Source: Saccharothrix tamanrassetensis
Lineage (GTDB): Bacteria; Actinomycetota; Actinomycetes; Mycobacteriales; Pseudonocardiaceae
Reading direction: 5' to 3'
NCBI RefSeq assembly: GCF_014203665.1
Contig: NZ_JACHJN010000002.1
Coordinates: 62,001 to 126,000 of the forward strand
DNA length: 64,000 nt
The notes below the pieces were generated by a model. It did not search any database and was not told where the DNA came from. It saw only the letters and a program-made list of their open reading frames with translations. Position 1 is the stretch's first letter, and each line of letters opens with the position of its first letter. The translations under genes and the position numbers were made by a program. This document shows, one piece after another, positions 42,575 to 50,818 of this stretch.

Positions 42575-43153
42575 TTAGCGGGCGGCCATGATTTTTTGCA
42601 AGGCGTCTAGGGCTCTGCTGGCGGTGCTTTTCACGGTGCCCTTGGAGATGCCGGTCGCCTCGGCGATTTCCGCTTCCGTGAGGTCGCCGTAATAGCGCAG
42701 CACCAGCACCTCGCGCTGGCGCGGGGGCAGCTGGGACAGGGCGGCGACGACTGCCTGGTGTTCGGCCGTCAGCATGGCGAGGCTTTCCGCCGAACGGGCG
42801 TTCGCCACGTGCGGAGGGGTGTAGTCGCGGGCTGTCTTCCGGCGGCGCAGGACGCTGCGGGAGCCGTTGACCACCGCGGTGCGCAGGTAGCCGACCGCCG
42901 CCTGGGCGTCCCGGAGGTTGGACCAGTTGCGGTGCAGGCCGGTGAAGGCTTCCTGGACCACGTCCTCCGCTGTCGCGGGTTCGTCGACGAGGAGCAGGGC
43001 CAGTCGGACCAGTCGCATCCGGTGCTGGCGGTAGAGGTCCTCCAGCGTGAGCGGACCGGTGGGCGGTGGGGCCACGCCGTCCTGGATGCGCAGGTTCGTC
43101 AGCGTGTCCTGCACACGCGCGATGCCGCCGCTGCTCTGCTCCGAACCGACCAC
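42575..43153 (-). CDS. SigE/SigM-type RNA polymerase sigma factor (ECF)
   Basis: 192 residues from GTG 43153. Region 2 is LEDLYRQHRMRLVRLALLLV then DEPATAEDVVQEAFTGLHRN; the linker follows; region 4 is LSQLPPRQREVLVLRYYGDL, TEAEIAEATGISKGTVKSTA and SRALDALQKIMAA. It belongs to the SigE-family ECF group common in actinobacteria. No anti-sigma factor gene is adjacent: downstream is element B and upstream is a divergent YciI gene. Regulation must come from elsewhere or by expression only. Confidence 0.92.
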   Translation of the reverse strand: MVGSEQSSGGIARVQDTLTNLRIQDGVAPPPTGPLTLEDLYRQHRMRLVRLALLLVDEPATAEDVVQEAFTGLHRNWSNLRDAQAAVGYLRTAVVNGSRSVLRRRKTARDYTPPHVANARSAESLAMLTAEHQAVVAALSQLPPRQREVLVLRYYGDLTEAEIAEATGISKGTVKSTASRALDALQKIMAAR

Positions 43154-43219
43154 GGAAAAGACGTTACCTCCTCGGCCGGTAGCTTCGGGTAGAGCGTTGG
43201 TCTCTTGCGGAGGTGGGCG

Positions 43220-43498
43220 GTGGCTCGGTTCGTGGTCGAGTTGAAGTTCGGGGACAACCAGGACGAGCGGATGGCCGTCCGACCGGCGCACCGGGACTAC
43301 CTGGCGACACTGGTCGAGCAGGGCAAGTTGCTGGTGTCCGGGCCGTACGCCGACCAGTCGGGTGCGGTGCTGATCTACGACGTCGCGGACGAGGCCGAGT
43401 TGAAGGCCGTGCTGGCCGCCGACCCGTACACGCCCGCCGGGGTGGTGGCCGAGACGCGCGTGCACGAGTGGCAGCCGCTCATGGGTGTCTGGCTCTAG
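43220..43498 (+). CDS. YCII-domain protein (YciI-like)
   Basis: 92 residues from GTG 43220 behind GGAGGTG. The YCII fold appears in full: FVVELKFGDNQDERMAVRPA, HRDYLATLVEQGKLLVSGPY, SGAVLIYDVADEAELKAVLA and DPYTPAGVV. The His-Asp pair (RPAHRDY) is the proposed active-site pair. It is divergent from the sigma factor gene. In actinobacteria YCII proteins are often partnered with ECF sigma factors; here they share a promoter region of 66 bases. Confidence 0.92.
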   Translation: MARFVVELKFGDNQDERMAVRPAHRDYLATLVEQGKLLVSGPYADQSGAVLIYDVADEAELKAVLAADPYTPAGVVAETRVHEWQPLMGVWL

Positions 43499-43504
43499 CT
43501 CCGA

Positions 43505-43623
43505 CCGACCGGGCTTCGGTCCATCGGGCTCCGACCGGGCTCCGGTCCATCGGGCTCCGACCGGGCTCCGGTCCATCGGGCTCCGACCGGGCTTCGGTCC
43601 ATCGGGCTCCGACCGGGCTCCGG
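43505..43623. repeat. 26-bp tandem repeat, four and a half units
   Basis: The unit CCGACCGGGCTCCGGTCCAT + CGGGCT starts at 43505, 43531, 43557 and 43583, with a partial fifth from 43609. Units 1 and 4 differ from 2 and 3 only by TTCGG for TCCGG. They are contiguous without spacers, so not CRISPR. The segment lies between two convergent stops and its length is divisible by neither the reading frame of the left nor the right gene. Confidence 0.9.
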
Positions 43624-43629
43624 CCGGTT

Positions 43630-44514
43630 CTAGCGGTTCTTCGGGGCGGGCTCCTTCAGGCCCGCCGCCTGACCTCCCGGTCCCACCAGGCTCGGGAGGT
43701 CGGGGCGGTCCCCGTTCGCCATCTCCCGGTCGGCGGCGGGCACCTGGCTCGCCGCCTGCCGGTCCACCACCCTCGGGGCAAACGCGCGGAAGATCTTCAG
43801 GCCGCCGACCCAGCCCGGCACGTGCACGGCCCTCGCGCGGCGCTCGATGCCGCGGACGACGGCCTTGCCCACGACCGACACCGGGTACTTCTTCCCCGCC
43901 AGGCCGGGCATCCCGCTGCGCAGCGGGCCGAACACCGGGTGCTGGTCGGCACTGTTCACCATGTCCGTGGAGATCCACGAGAAGTACGCCACGCCCACGC
44001 CGACGCCCAGGTGCCGCACCTCGGCGCGCAGGCTGTCCGCGAACGCCTCGCAGCCCGCCTTGGCCGCCGAGTAGGCCGCGTTGCCGGGGATGTGCACGAT
44101 CGCCGCCAGCGACGACACCACCAGGCAGTAACCCCGGCTGGCGATCAGGTGCGGCAGGCAGGTCCGCACGGTCCGCCACACACCGAGCAGGTTGACCTCG
44201 ATGACCCGTTCGAACGCGGCCGGGTCGATGGAACGCACGAAGCCGGTGGCCGCGATGCCCGCGTTGGCCACCACCACGTCGATGCCGCCGAAGTGGTCGA
44301 CCACGCCGTTCACGGCGGTCTCCAACGCCTGCCAGTCGGTGACGTCGGCTTCCCACGCCCGGCCGCCGCACTGGTCGGCGACCTGGCGCAGCCGGTCGCC
44401 CTCCAACCCGACGAGCGCCACCTTCGCGCCCTTGGCGGCCAGCCTGCGGGCCACCTCCGCGCCGATGCCCCTCGCCGCGCCGGTGATCAGCACAACCTTG
44501 CCCGCAACGTCCAC
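43630..44514 (-). CDS. Short-chain dehydrogenase/reductase (SDR)
   Basis: 294 residues from GTG 44514 behind GAGGAGG; an upstream TTG at 44559 would add 15 residues that look like promoter. Cofactor loop TGAARGIG at about 11-18, VALVGLEGDRLRQVADQCG, NAGIAATGFVRS, and the catalytic VVSSLAAIVHIPGNAAYSAA (Tyr) with KAGCEAFADSLRAEV (Lys). Tail of about 60 residues after the core is Pro/Ala-rich and ends AAGLKEPAPKNR. A CTTAC-N5-GTAAG dyad lies 46 bases upstream. The aldo-keto reductase gene upstream is on the same strand but 70 bases away. Confidence 0.9.
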   Translation of the reverse strand: MDVAGKVVLITGAARGIGAEVARRLAAKGAKVALVGLEGDRLRQVADQCGGRAWEADVTDWQALETAVNGVVDHFGGIDVVVANAGIAATGFVRSIDPAAFERVIEVNLLGVWRTVRTCLPHLIASRGYCLVVSSLAAIVHIPGNAAYSAAKAGCEAFADSLRAEVRHLGVGVGVAYFSWISTDMVNSADQHPVFGPLRSGMPGLAGKKYPVSVVGKAVVRGIERRARAVHVPGWVGGLKIFRAFAPRVVDRQAASQVPAADREMANGDRPDLPSLVGPGGQAAGLKEPAPKNR

Positions 44515-44559
44515 GGTGACCTCCTCGAACGGGTTCGCCTGGAGGTCACCGTAACGCAA

Positions 44560-44574
44560 CTTACCGCCAGTAAG
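44560..44574 (-). promoter_or_regulatory. 15-bp inverted repeat CTTAC-N5-GTAAG upstream of the SDR gene
   Basis: On the minus strand CTTACTGGCGGTAAG is a 5-bp dyad with a 5-bp centre, flanked by further weak symmetry. It is shaped like the sites of TetR-family regulators of lipid or ketone metabolism. No regulator gene is adjacent, so the trans-factor is unknown. Confidence 0.5.
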
Positions 44575-44585
44575 CTACTGGTGAG

Positions 44586-45533
44586 TTAAGAAATCTGGAC
44601 CTCGCTCGCGGCGGTCAACCGGGCGATCTCGTCCGCCTTCAGCTCCAGCTCCAGCGCGGGCAGCAGGTCGTCCAACTGGTCCGCGGTCCGCGCGCTGGCG
44701 ATGGGCGCGGCCACTGTCGGCTGCGCCGCGAGCCAGGCCAGCGCCACCGAAGCGACGCTCGTGCCGTGGGCGGCGGCCACCTCGTCCAACGCCGCGAGCA
44801 CCCGCAGGCCGCGGTCGTCCAGGTACTTCGACGCGCCGGCCGCGCGCACGCTCTCGACCTCCACGCCGGGCCGGTACTTGCCGGTCAGGAAGCCCTTCGC
44901 GAGCGACCAGTACGGCGCCGAGGACAGGCCCGCATCGGCGACCGCGGTCGACAGCTCGCCCTCGTAGGACCTCTCGACCAGGTTGTAGTGCTGCTGGAGC
45001 GCCACGTACTCGGCGAACCCCTCGCGCTCGGAGACCTCCAGCGCCGAGGTCAGCCGGGCGGCGGTGTAGTTCGACGCCGCGACGTACCGGACCTTGCCGG
45101 CCTTCACCAGCGCGTCGAACGCCGCCAGGGTCTCCTCCTGCGGCGTCTTCGGGTCGTCCTGGTGCGCGTAGTACAGGTCGATGTGGTCCACGCCCAGCCG
45201 CCTCAGCGAGTTCTCGGCGGCGGTGGCGATGGTGTCCGCCCTCAGGTTGTCCAGGCCGCCCACCTCCAGCATCCCGACCTTGGTGGCGACGATCACCGCG
45301 TCCCGGTTCCCGCGCGCCTTCAGCCACCTGCCGATGACCGTCTCCGACTCACCGCCGACGTGGGCGTCGCCCCAGGCCGAGTACACGTCCGCGGTGTCCA
45401 CGAAGTTGCCGCCGGCCGCCACGTACGCGTCGAGCACGGCGAAGGACGCCTCCTCGTCGGCCGTCCACCCGAACACGTTGCCGCCGAGGCAGAGGCGGGA
45501 CACGTCCAGGTCGCTGGTTCCCAGTTTCGTCAT
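44586..45533 (-). CDS. Aldo/keto reductase
   Basis: 315 residues from ATG 45533. TIM-barrel NADPH-dependent reductase of the AKR superfamily (YajO/YccK-like). Asp-Tyr-Lys-His tetrad: NFVDTADVYSAWGDAHVGG (Asp, Tyr), AVIVATKVG (Lys), and IDLYYAHQDD (His). WSLAKGFLTGKYRPG and the C-terminal ASARTADQLDDLLPALELEL are cofactor blocks. No specific substrate can be inferred. It is monocistronic with its own start region. Confidence 0.93.
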   Translation of the reverse strand: MTKLGTSDLDVSRLCLGGNVFGWTADEEASFAVLDAYVAAGGNFVDTADVYSAWGDAHVGGESETVIGRWLKARGNRDAVIVATKVGMLEVGGLDNLRADTIATAAENSLRRLGVDHIDLYYAHQDDPKTPQEETLAAFDALVKAGKVRYVAASNYTAARLTSALEVSEREGFAEYVALQQHYNLVERSYEGELSTAVADAGLSSAPYWSLAKGFLTGKYRPGVEVESVRAAGASKYLDDRGLRVLAALDEVAAAHGTSVASVALAWLAAQPTVAAPIASARTADQLDDLLPALELELKADEIARLTAASEVQIS

Positions 45534-45642
45534 GGTGCGAACCTAACTTCGCGAGTCGGGTCGCGCCGAACATCACAGCCAGGACTAAATGGTGGGACGC
45601 GCGGGTTGCCGTGGTCGACCGCAGGTTTCGAGGGGAGTCGAA

Positions 45643-46470
45643 GTGACCGTTGAGCTGGGCAAGTACGGGGTGTGGGACCTGGCAGGCCGCTGGGCGGGCC
45701 GCGCCGGCGCCGCGACCGGGCTGGAAGAGCTGGGTTTCGGCACGCTGTGGCTGGGCGGGGCACCCGACGGCGGTGTCCTGGGCCTGGTGTCCGAGCTGCT
45801 CGACGCCACCGACCGGCTGGTGATCGCGACCGGCATCCTCAACGTGTGGACCACCCCGGCCGCCGAGGTCAACACCGGCTACCGGGACCTCGCCTGGACC
45901 GACCGGTTCCTGGTCGGCGTCGGCGCGGGCCACCGGGAGAGCGTCGGTGAGGTCTACCACAGCCCCTACCAGAAGCTGGTGCACTACCTGGACGAACTCG
46001 ACGTCCCGCGCGACCGCCTGGCCCTGGCCGCCCTCGGCCCGCGAGTGCTCCGGCTCGCCGCCGCGCGCACCAGCGTCGCCCACCCCTACCTGGTGACGCC
46101 CGAGTACACCGCGCGGGCCCGGGAGACCATCGGCGCGGGCACCGTGCTCGCGCCCGAGCAGCACGTCGTGCTGGAGGAGGACCCGGCGAAGGCGCGTGCC
46201 GTCGGGCGGGAGAACCTCAGGCACTACCTCGCGCTGGAGAACTACGCCAAGAATTGGCTGCGCAACGGCTTCACCGAGGACGACCTGCGGGACGGCGGGA
46301 GCGACCGGCTGGTGGACGCGCTGGTGGCCTGGGGGTCCGTGGACCGGGTCGCGCGCCGGCTCCGCGAGCACCACGAGGCCGGGGCCGACCACGTGTCCGT
46401 GCAGCTGCTCGGCGAGCGGCAGGACACCTCCGGGGCGTTCCGGGAGCTGGCCGCCGCGCTGGCCGAGTAG
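45643..46470 (+). CDS. LLM-class (F420-type) oxidoreductase
   Basis: 275 residues from GTG 45643 behind AGGGGAG. Luciferase-like barrel: LGKYGVWDLAGRWAGRAGAA, LEELGFGTLWLGGAPDGGV, DRLVIATGILNVWTTPAAEV and FLVGVGAGHRES, with VRRLREHHEAGADHVSVQLL-type end (RVARRLREHHEAGADHVSVQ). This is the short actinobacterial TIGR-type LLM subgroup that uses F420 (cofactor assignment by family). It diverges from the aldo-keto reductase by 109 bases. Confidence 0.9.
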   Translation: MTVELGKYGVWDLAGRWAGRAGAATGLEELGFGTLWLGGAPDGGVLGLVSELLDATDRLVIATGILNVWTTPAAEVNTGYRDLAWTDRFLVGVGAGHRESVGEVYHSPYQKLVHYLDELDVPRDRLALAALGPRVLRLAAARTSVAHPYLVTPEYTARARETIGAGTVLAPEQHVVLEEDPAKARAVGRENLRHYLALENYAKNWLRNGFTEDDLRDGGSDRLVDALVAWGSVDRVARRLREHHEAGADHVSVQLLGERQDTSGAFRELAAALAE

Positions 46471-46551
46471 GGGGTGCCGCCCACGCCACGTCATGCGTTC
46501 GCGCTCGGCGTGTCGCGGTTGCGCGCCGCCCGGCGCGCCGCGTGGTCGAAC

Positions 46552-46603
46552 CTCGCGAGTCGCGCGTTCGGGGCTCAGCCGGCCCGAACCCGCGACTCGC
46601 GAG
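46552..46603. terminator. Bidirectional hairpin terminator between convergent genes
   Basis: CTCGCGAGTCGCG (46552-46564) pairs with CGCGACTCGCGAG (46591-46603), and inside it GTTCGGG pairs with CCCGAAC. It sits between the LLM gene and the convergent DUF427 gene and can stop both. Confidence 0.8.
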
Positions 46604-46623
46604 AGCGCGCCCTCGGCGCGGAC

Positions 46624-46908
46624 CTAGTCGGTGATCTCGACGCCGCGCCAGAACGCGACGTGGCCCTTGATGTCGGCCGCCGCCTCCTTGGGCTCCGCGT
46701 AGTACCACGCGGCGTCGGTGTTCTCCTCGCCGTTCACGTGCAGGGTGTAGTAGTTCGCCGTGCCCTTCCACGGGCACACCGACGTGGTGTCGGAGGGCCT
46801 CAGGTAGTGGGCGTGCACCGACTCCAGGGGGAAGTAGTGATTCCCCTCCACCATCTCGGTCTTGTCGCTCTCGGCGATGATCTCGCCGTTCCACCGTGCG
46901 ATCGCCAT
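46624..46908 (-). CDS. DUF427 family protein
   Basis: 94 residues from ATG 46908. MAIARWNGEIIAESDKTEMV, EGNHYFPLESVHAHYLRPSD, TSVCPWKGTANYYTLHVNGE and AAWYYAEPKEAAADIKGHVA are the DUF427 pattern, including the CPWKG motif. A small cytosolic beta-barrel of unknown role, often near oxidoreductases. Complete and of usual length. Confidence 0.94.
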   Translation of the reverse strand: MAIARWNGEIIAESDKTEMVEGNHYFPLESVHAHYLRPSDTTSVCPWKGTANYYTLHVNGEENTDAAWYYAEPKEAAADIKGHVAFWRGVEITD

Positions 46909-47003
46909 GGCTCCACTATGCCGGTGATCGACTTCTCCCGCCGGGCGGTGCCCGTAGGATGCTGCGCGACACCGCGTTCCGGGCACCCGAGGAGGACCAC
47001 ACG

Positions 47004-48038
47004 ATGCCCATCGCCACCCCCGAGGTCTACGCCGAGATGCTCGACCGCGCCAAGGCGAACGAGTTCGCCTACCCCGCGATCAACGTCACCTCGTCCGAGA
47101 CGCTCAACGCGGCGCTGCGCGGCTTCGCGGAGGCCGAGAGCGACGGGATCATCCAGGTCTCGACCGGTGGTGCCGAGTTCGCCTCCGGCACCAAGGTCAA
47201 GGACATGGTCACCGGCGCGGTCGCGCTGGCGGAGTTCGCGCACGTGGTCGCCGAGAAGTACCCGGTGAACATCGCGCTGCACACCGACCACTGCCCCAAG
47301 GACAAGCTGGACGGCTACGTCCGCCCGCTCATCGCGATCAGCCAGGAGCGCGTCGACCGCGGCCTGAACCCGCTGTTCCAGTCCCACATGTGGGACGGCT
47401 CGGCGGTGCCGCTGGACGAGAACCTGAAGATCGCCACCGAGCTGCTCGAGGCCGCCGCCAAGGCGAAGATCATCCTGGAGATCGAGGTCGGCGTCGTCGG
47501 CGGCGAGGAGGACGGCGTCGCCAACGAGATCAACGACAAGCTCTACACCACCCCCGAGGACTACCTGAAGACGGTGGAGGCCCTCGGCACCGGTGAGAAG
47601 GGCCGCTACCTGGTCGCCGCGACCTTCGGCAACGTGCACGGCGTGTACAAGCCGGGCAACGTGAAGCTGCGCCCGGAGATCCTCAAGCAGGGCCAGGACG
47701 TGGTGGCCGAGAAGCTGGGCCTGGCGCCCGGCTCCAAGCCGTTCGACCTGGTCTTCCACGGCGGCTCGGGCTCGCTGCTGGAGGAGATCCACGAGGCGGT
47801 CTCGTACGGCGTGATCAAGATGAACATCGACACCGACACGCAGTACGCCTTCACCCGCCCGATCGTGGGCCACTTCTTCACCAACTACGACGGCGTGCTC
47901 AAGGTGGACGGCGAGGTCGGCAACAAGAAGGCCTACGACCCGCGCAGCTACCTGAAGGCGGCCGAGCAGGGCATGGCGGCTCGCATCGCCCAGGCCTGCG
48001 AGCACCTGAAGTCCTCCGGTCGGATGATCGCCGGCTGA
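47004..48038 (+). CDS. fba: Class II fructose-1,6-bisphosphate aldolase
   Basis: 344 residues from ATG 47004 behind GAGGAGG (an upstream start at 46959 would add 15 residues). Zinc-dependent aldolase of glycolysis and gluconeogenesis. VNIALHTDHCPKDKLDG has the zinc His, KAKIILEIEVGVVGGEEDG, FGNVHGVYKPGNVKLRPEIL and DLVFHGGSGS are the active-site and phosphate blocks; KMNIDTDTQYAFTRPI follows. Single gene with a terminator behind. DUF3151 and purA downstream are in the order seen in other actinobacteria. Confidence 0.98.
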   Translation: MPIATPEVYAEMLDRAKANEFAYPAINVTSSETLNAALRGFAEAESDGIIQVSTGGAEFASGTKVKDMVTGAVALAEFAHVVAEKYPVNIALHTDHCPKDKLDGYVRPLIAISQERVDRGLNPLFQSHMWDGSAVPLDENLKIATELLEAAAKAKIILEIEVGVVGGEEDGVANEINDKLYTTPEDYLKTVEALGTGEKGRYLVAATFGNVHGVYKPGNVKLRPEILKQGQDVVAEKLGLAPGSKPFDLVFHGGSGSLLEEIHEAVSYGVIKMNIDTDTQYAFTRPIVGHFFTNYDGVLKVDGEVGNKKAYDPRSYLKAAEQGMAARIAQACEHLKSSGRMIAG

Positions 48039-48049
48039 CTCGATCGCCT

Positions 48050-48083
48050 GAACGGCCCCCTCCACGTCCGGAGGGGGCCGTTC
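48050..48083 (+). terminator. Hairpin terminator after fba
   Basis: GAACGGCCCCCTCC (48050-48063) pairs with GGAGGGGGCCGTTC (48070-48083) around ACGTCC, followed by TCG. It lies 11 bases past the fba stop. Confidence 0.88.
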
Positions 48084-48113
48084 TCGTCCCGGTCGGTCTC
48101 CGCGCCGGTCGGG

Positions 48114-49304
48114 TCAGCCGGTCTTGCCGTACATCCGGCACACGGCCGCGTTCACCAGCGCTTCCTGCGCCGCGGCGGCCTCGGGCGTGCGCAGGCCGTA
48201 GGTGGTGGTGGCCAGCACGTTCACCGTGCGGCGGCCGGTGCGGTCGGTGTAGTTGTGGCTGCGGTAGCCGGGGAAGCCGCCGGAGTGGCCCCAGACCGTG
48301 CCGCACGGCGTGTTGACCTCCATCAGACCCAGGCCGTAGCCGTCGTCCGAGGTACCGCCCTGGGGTACCGCCGTCCGCATCTGCTCCAGCTGGGCCTGCG
48401 GGACCAGCCGCCCGGACATCAGCGCCGACAGGTACCGGTTCCAGTCGTGAGCGGTGGAGACCAGGCCGCCCGCCGACCACGCCGCACTCAGGTCGATCGC
48501 GGTCGTGTTCACCCGGTCGTGGCGTTCGGGGCCCGCGAAGCCGTCGCCGACGGGCGTGCCGGGCGGGAACAGCGGGGCGAGGTGCTCGGCGTCGGGCTCG
48601 TAGCCGTGGGCGTGCCGGCCCCGGAAGTCCGCGTTCGTCGGCAGGTAGGTGTCCTCCAGCCGCAACGGCCTGGTGATCCGCTGGGTGACCAGGTCCGAGT
48701 ACGAACGGCCGGTGACCTTCTCCAGCACCATGCCCAGCAGGGTGTAGTTGGTGTTGCTGTAGCTCCACCGCTCACCGGGCGGGAACAGCGGCGGGTGCGA
48801 CACGGCCACCGCCACCAGGTCCGCCGGCGGCCACGGGCGCGGGGCCTGGCCGGTGAGCATGCCGAAGGTGGCCGGGTCGTTGAGGAAGTCGAACAGGCCG
48901 CTGGTCTGGTTGAGCAGCATCTTCAGCGTGATCGCGGACCCGTCGGGCACCACGCCGGGCAGCCACTTCCGAACCGGGTCGTCCAGCCCGGCCCGGCCCT
49001 CGGCGACCAGCTGGAGCAGGATGGTCGCGGTCACGGTCTTGGTGTTGGAGGCCATCCGGAACTCGTCGTCGGCAGCGAGCCGGTGGTCCGCCCTGGTCCA
49101 CCACTGCTGCCGCACGATCTCCACCGGCCGGCTGCGGCCGTCGTCCACCCGCACCACGACACCGGGCACGCCGGCGGCCATGAGCCGTTGGGCGGCTTCG
49201 GAGAGCGTGGACGGTGGCCCGGCCGCGGCGACGCCGACCGTGGCCGCGGCCAGGCCGACCGTGAGCGCGGCGGCCACCGCCGCCCGCAGGAAACGCTTGG
49301 TCAT
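48114..49304 (-). CDS. Secreted serine hydrolase of the beta-lactamase/D-Ala-D-Ala peptidase family
   Basis: 396 residues from ATG 49304. Sec signal (LRAAVAAALTVGLAAATVGV) to about residue 28. SxxK motif SNTK at 86-89, Y-x-N-type motif YSN at 182-184, and the third-box replacement HSGG in CGTVWGHSGGFPGYRSHNYT. This is the class C/DD-peptidase-like (PF00144) fold; lack of a KTG motif is normal for the esterase/transpeptidase-like members. It acts outside the membrane on peptidoglycan-like or ester substrates. Adjacent to a membrane protein gene read on the same strand, with no overlap. Confidence 0.92.
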   Translation of the reverse strand: MTKRFLRAAVAAALTVGLAAATVGVAAAGPPSTLSEAAQRLMAAGVPGVVVRVDDGRSRPVEIVRQQWWTRADHRLAADDEFRMASNTKTVTATILLQLVAEGRAGLDDPVRKWLPGVVPDGSAITLKMLLNQTSGLFDFLNDPATFGMLTGQAPRPWPPADLVAVAVSHPPLFPPGERWSYSNTNYTLLGMVLEKVTGRSYSDLVTQRITRPLRLEDTYLPTNADFRGRHAHGYEPDAEHLAPLFPPGTPVGDGFAGPERHDRVNTTAIDLSAAWSAGGLVSTAHDWNRYLSALMSGRLVPQAQLEQMRTAVPQGGTSDDGYGLGLMEVNTPCGTVWGHSGGFPGYRSHNYTDRTGRRTVNVLATTTYGLRTPEAAAAQEALVNAAVCRMYGKTG

Positions 49305-49390
49305 CAGGGAGCCCCCAGGATCGATCAGGTTTCGACGTGATCGATCCTGGGCGCTCACGCCCGCCGGTTCGATCCGGCGGACACCCGTCC

Positions 49391-50527
49391 TCAGGTGGGG
49401 GTGGGCCCCACCCGCAAGGACCGGCGGGCCGCAGGCTCCCAGCGCCGGGCGACCAGGTCCCCGGCCGTCCACAGCACGCTGAGCACCACGAACGTCGCCG
49501 CCGCCGACGGGTAGAAGATCGGCGGGGCCGCGTCGAACGCCTGCTGCGCCCAGATCCCGCCGTACCCGAGCCCGGTCACCGCCGCCGAGCCCAGCACCGC
49601 CGCGACCGGCGTCGGCACCCGGCCGAGGTGGGCCGCGTCCACGGCCAGGCCGATGAGCACCAGGAACAGCGGCACGGCCGACAGCGGGAAGTCCGCACCC
49701 GCCAGCAGCGGCCAGATCAGGCACCGGTACGCCACGTAACCGCCGGCCACCGCCGTCGCCGCCCACCGCCTGCCGATGGTCCGCCGCGCCGCGACCAGCA
49801 CCAGGGCCGCCGCGATCAGGCCCCACACCGGGTAGACCCAGTCGGGGATGGGCAGCGAGAACTGCACGATCGACTCGCGGTCGACCGGGCGCCCGATCTG
49901 GTCCGCCGCGAACTGGAGCAGGATCGGCTCCGCGTACGGGTCACCCCGGTCCCAGGACGCGATCTCCAGCACGCCGTACTCCTGGTGCTGGTTGGGGAAC
50001 CACATGTTCTCCAGGAAGAAGAACCACAGCGCGGCCAGCCCGGGAACCCGCCACCGGGACTCCGGGTACAGCCGGATCCACCCGCGCAGGGCACCCGCCA
50101 GCATGATCGCGGTGCCCAGGTAGAGCAGGGCGTGCGAGCCGCTCCACGACGTGATGTCCAGCCCGTTGATGCGGTGGTTGATCAGGTCGATGGGCAGTGC
50201 CACCAGGAAGACGCCGGTGCCCCACTGCATCAGCCGCAGCGCGGGCCGGTCCGCCCCGTACCCGGTGTAGGTGTGGAACAGCGTCAGCCCCACCACGATC
50301 ACCGTGCCGATGGTGTTGATCAGGTGCGGTGGCGCCAGTTCGTCGCGCAGCCATTTGAAGTGCCAGGCGACGTCCCAGGACGACCCGAGCAGCTTGAGCA
50401 GCAGGCCGAGCAGCCACAGCCGGTACAGGCCGGAGACCAGCGCGGGCGGCGTGTCCCGCCCCGGCTCGCCCCGGTCCCAGTACTGGTCGCGGAATTGCGC
50501 GACACGATCGGTAACCCCCGTTTTCAC
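49391..50527 (-). CDS. Multi-pass membrane protein, 378 aa
   Basis: Starts at GTG 50527 (MKTGVTDRVAQFRDQYWDRG). At least eight membrane spans are visible, e.g. LVSGLYRLWLLGLLLKLLGS, LINTIGTVIVVGLTLFHTYT, LLYLGTAIMLAGALRGWIRL and VLLVLIGL-like PLFLVLIGLAVDAAHLG. Polar loops contain SSWDVAWHFKWLRDELAPPH and YPESRWRVPGLAALWFFFLE. No known transporter motif is seen. The sequence is complete and has normal codon use. A role in lipid or envelope handling is possible but unsupported. Confidence 0.78.
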   Translation of the reverse strand: MKTGVTDRVAQFRDQYWDRGEPGRDTPPALVSGLYRLWLLGLLLKLLGSSWDVAWHFKWLRDELAPPHLINTIGTVIVVGLTLFHTYTGYGADRPALRLMQWGTGVFLVALPIDLINHRINGLDITSWSGSHALLYLGTAIMLAGALRGWIRLYPESRWRVPGLAALWFFFLENMWFPNQHQEYGVLEIASWDRGDPYAEPILLQFAADQIGRPVDRESIVQFSLPIPDWVYPVWGLIAAALVLVAARRTIGRRWAATAVAGGYVAYRCLIWPLLAGADFPLSAVPLFLVLIGLAVDAAHLGRVPTPVAAVLGSAAVTGLGYGGIWAQQAFDAAPPIFYPSAAATFVVLSVLWTAGDLVARRWEPAARRSLRVGPTPT

Positions 50528-50727
50528 CCGCCCATGATGCGTCCCGGGTGGACGGTCGGGAAGGGCGGACTGCCCTGGTTTTTCTCGGAATGTCCCCTAA
50601 GGGGCGGTGGTGACCAGCACATTCCTCGTAGCACTGGTGCCAACGGGTGACGCTGGTTGCTCTGTTCGGCCCAGCACGGCAGGGTGCGGGCCTGAGAGTT
50701 CGCTGAGAACACCGAGGAGTGCCGCCC

Positions 50728-50814
50728 ATGGGCAAGAAGGTCGTCGCCGGGATCGTGGTGACCGCGCTGGTCCTGGCTCTGGTCGCTGCCGTGGCCCGGG
50801 TATTCCTATCCTGA
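50728..50814 (+). CDS. Small hydrophobic peptide gene, 28 aa
   Basis: ATG 50728 to TGA 50814, with GAGGAG 9-14 bases upstream. The product, MGKKVVAGIVVTALVLALVA plus AVARVFLS, is a single membrane span with a basic start. It ends four bases before the DUF3151 gene. The start spacing and codon use are normal for this genome, so a short membrane peptide or a leader peptide for DUF3151 are both possible. Confidence 0.5.
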   Translation: MGKKVVAGIVVTALVLALVAAVARVFLS

Positions 50815-50818
50815 GCAC

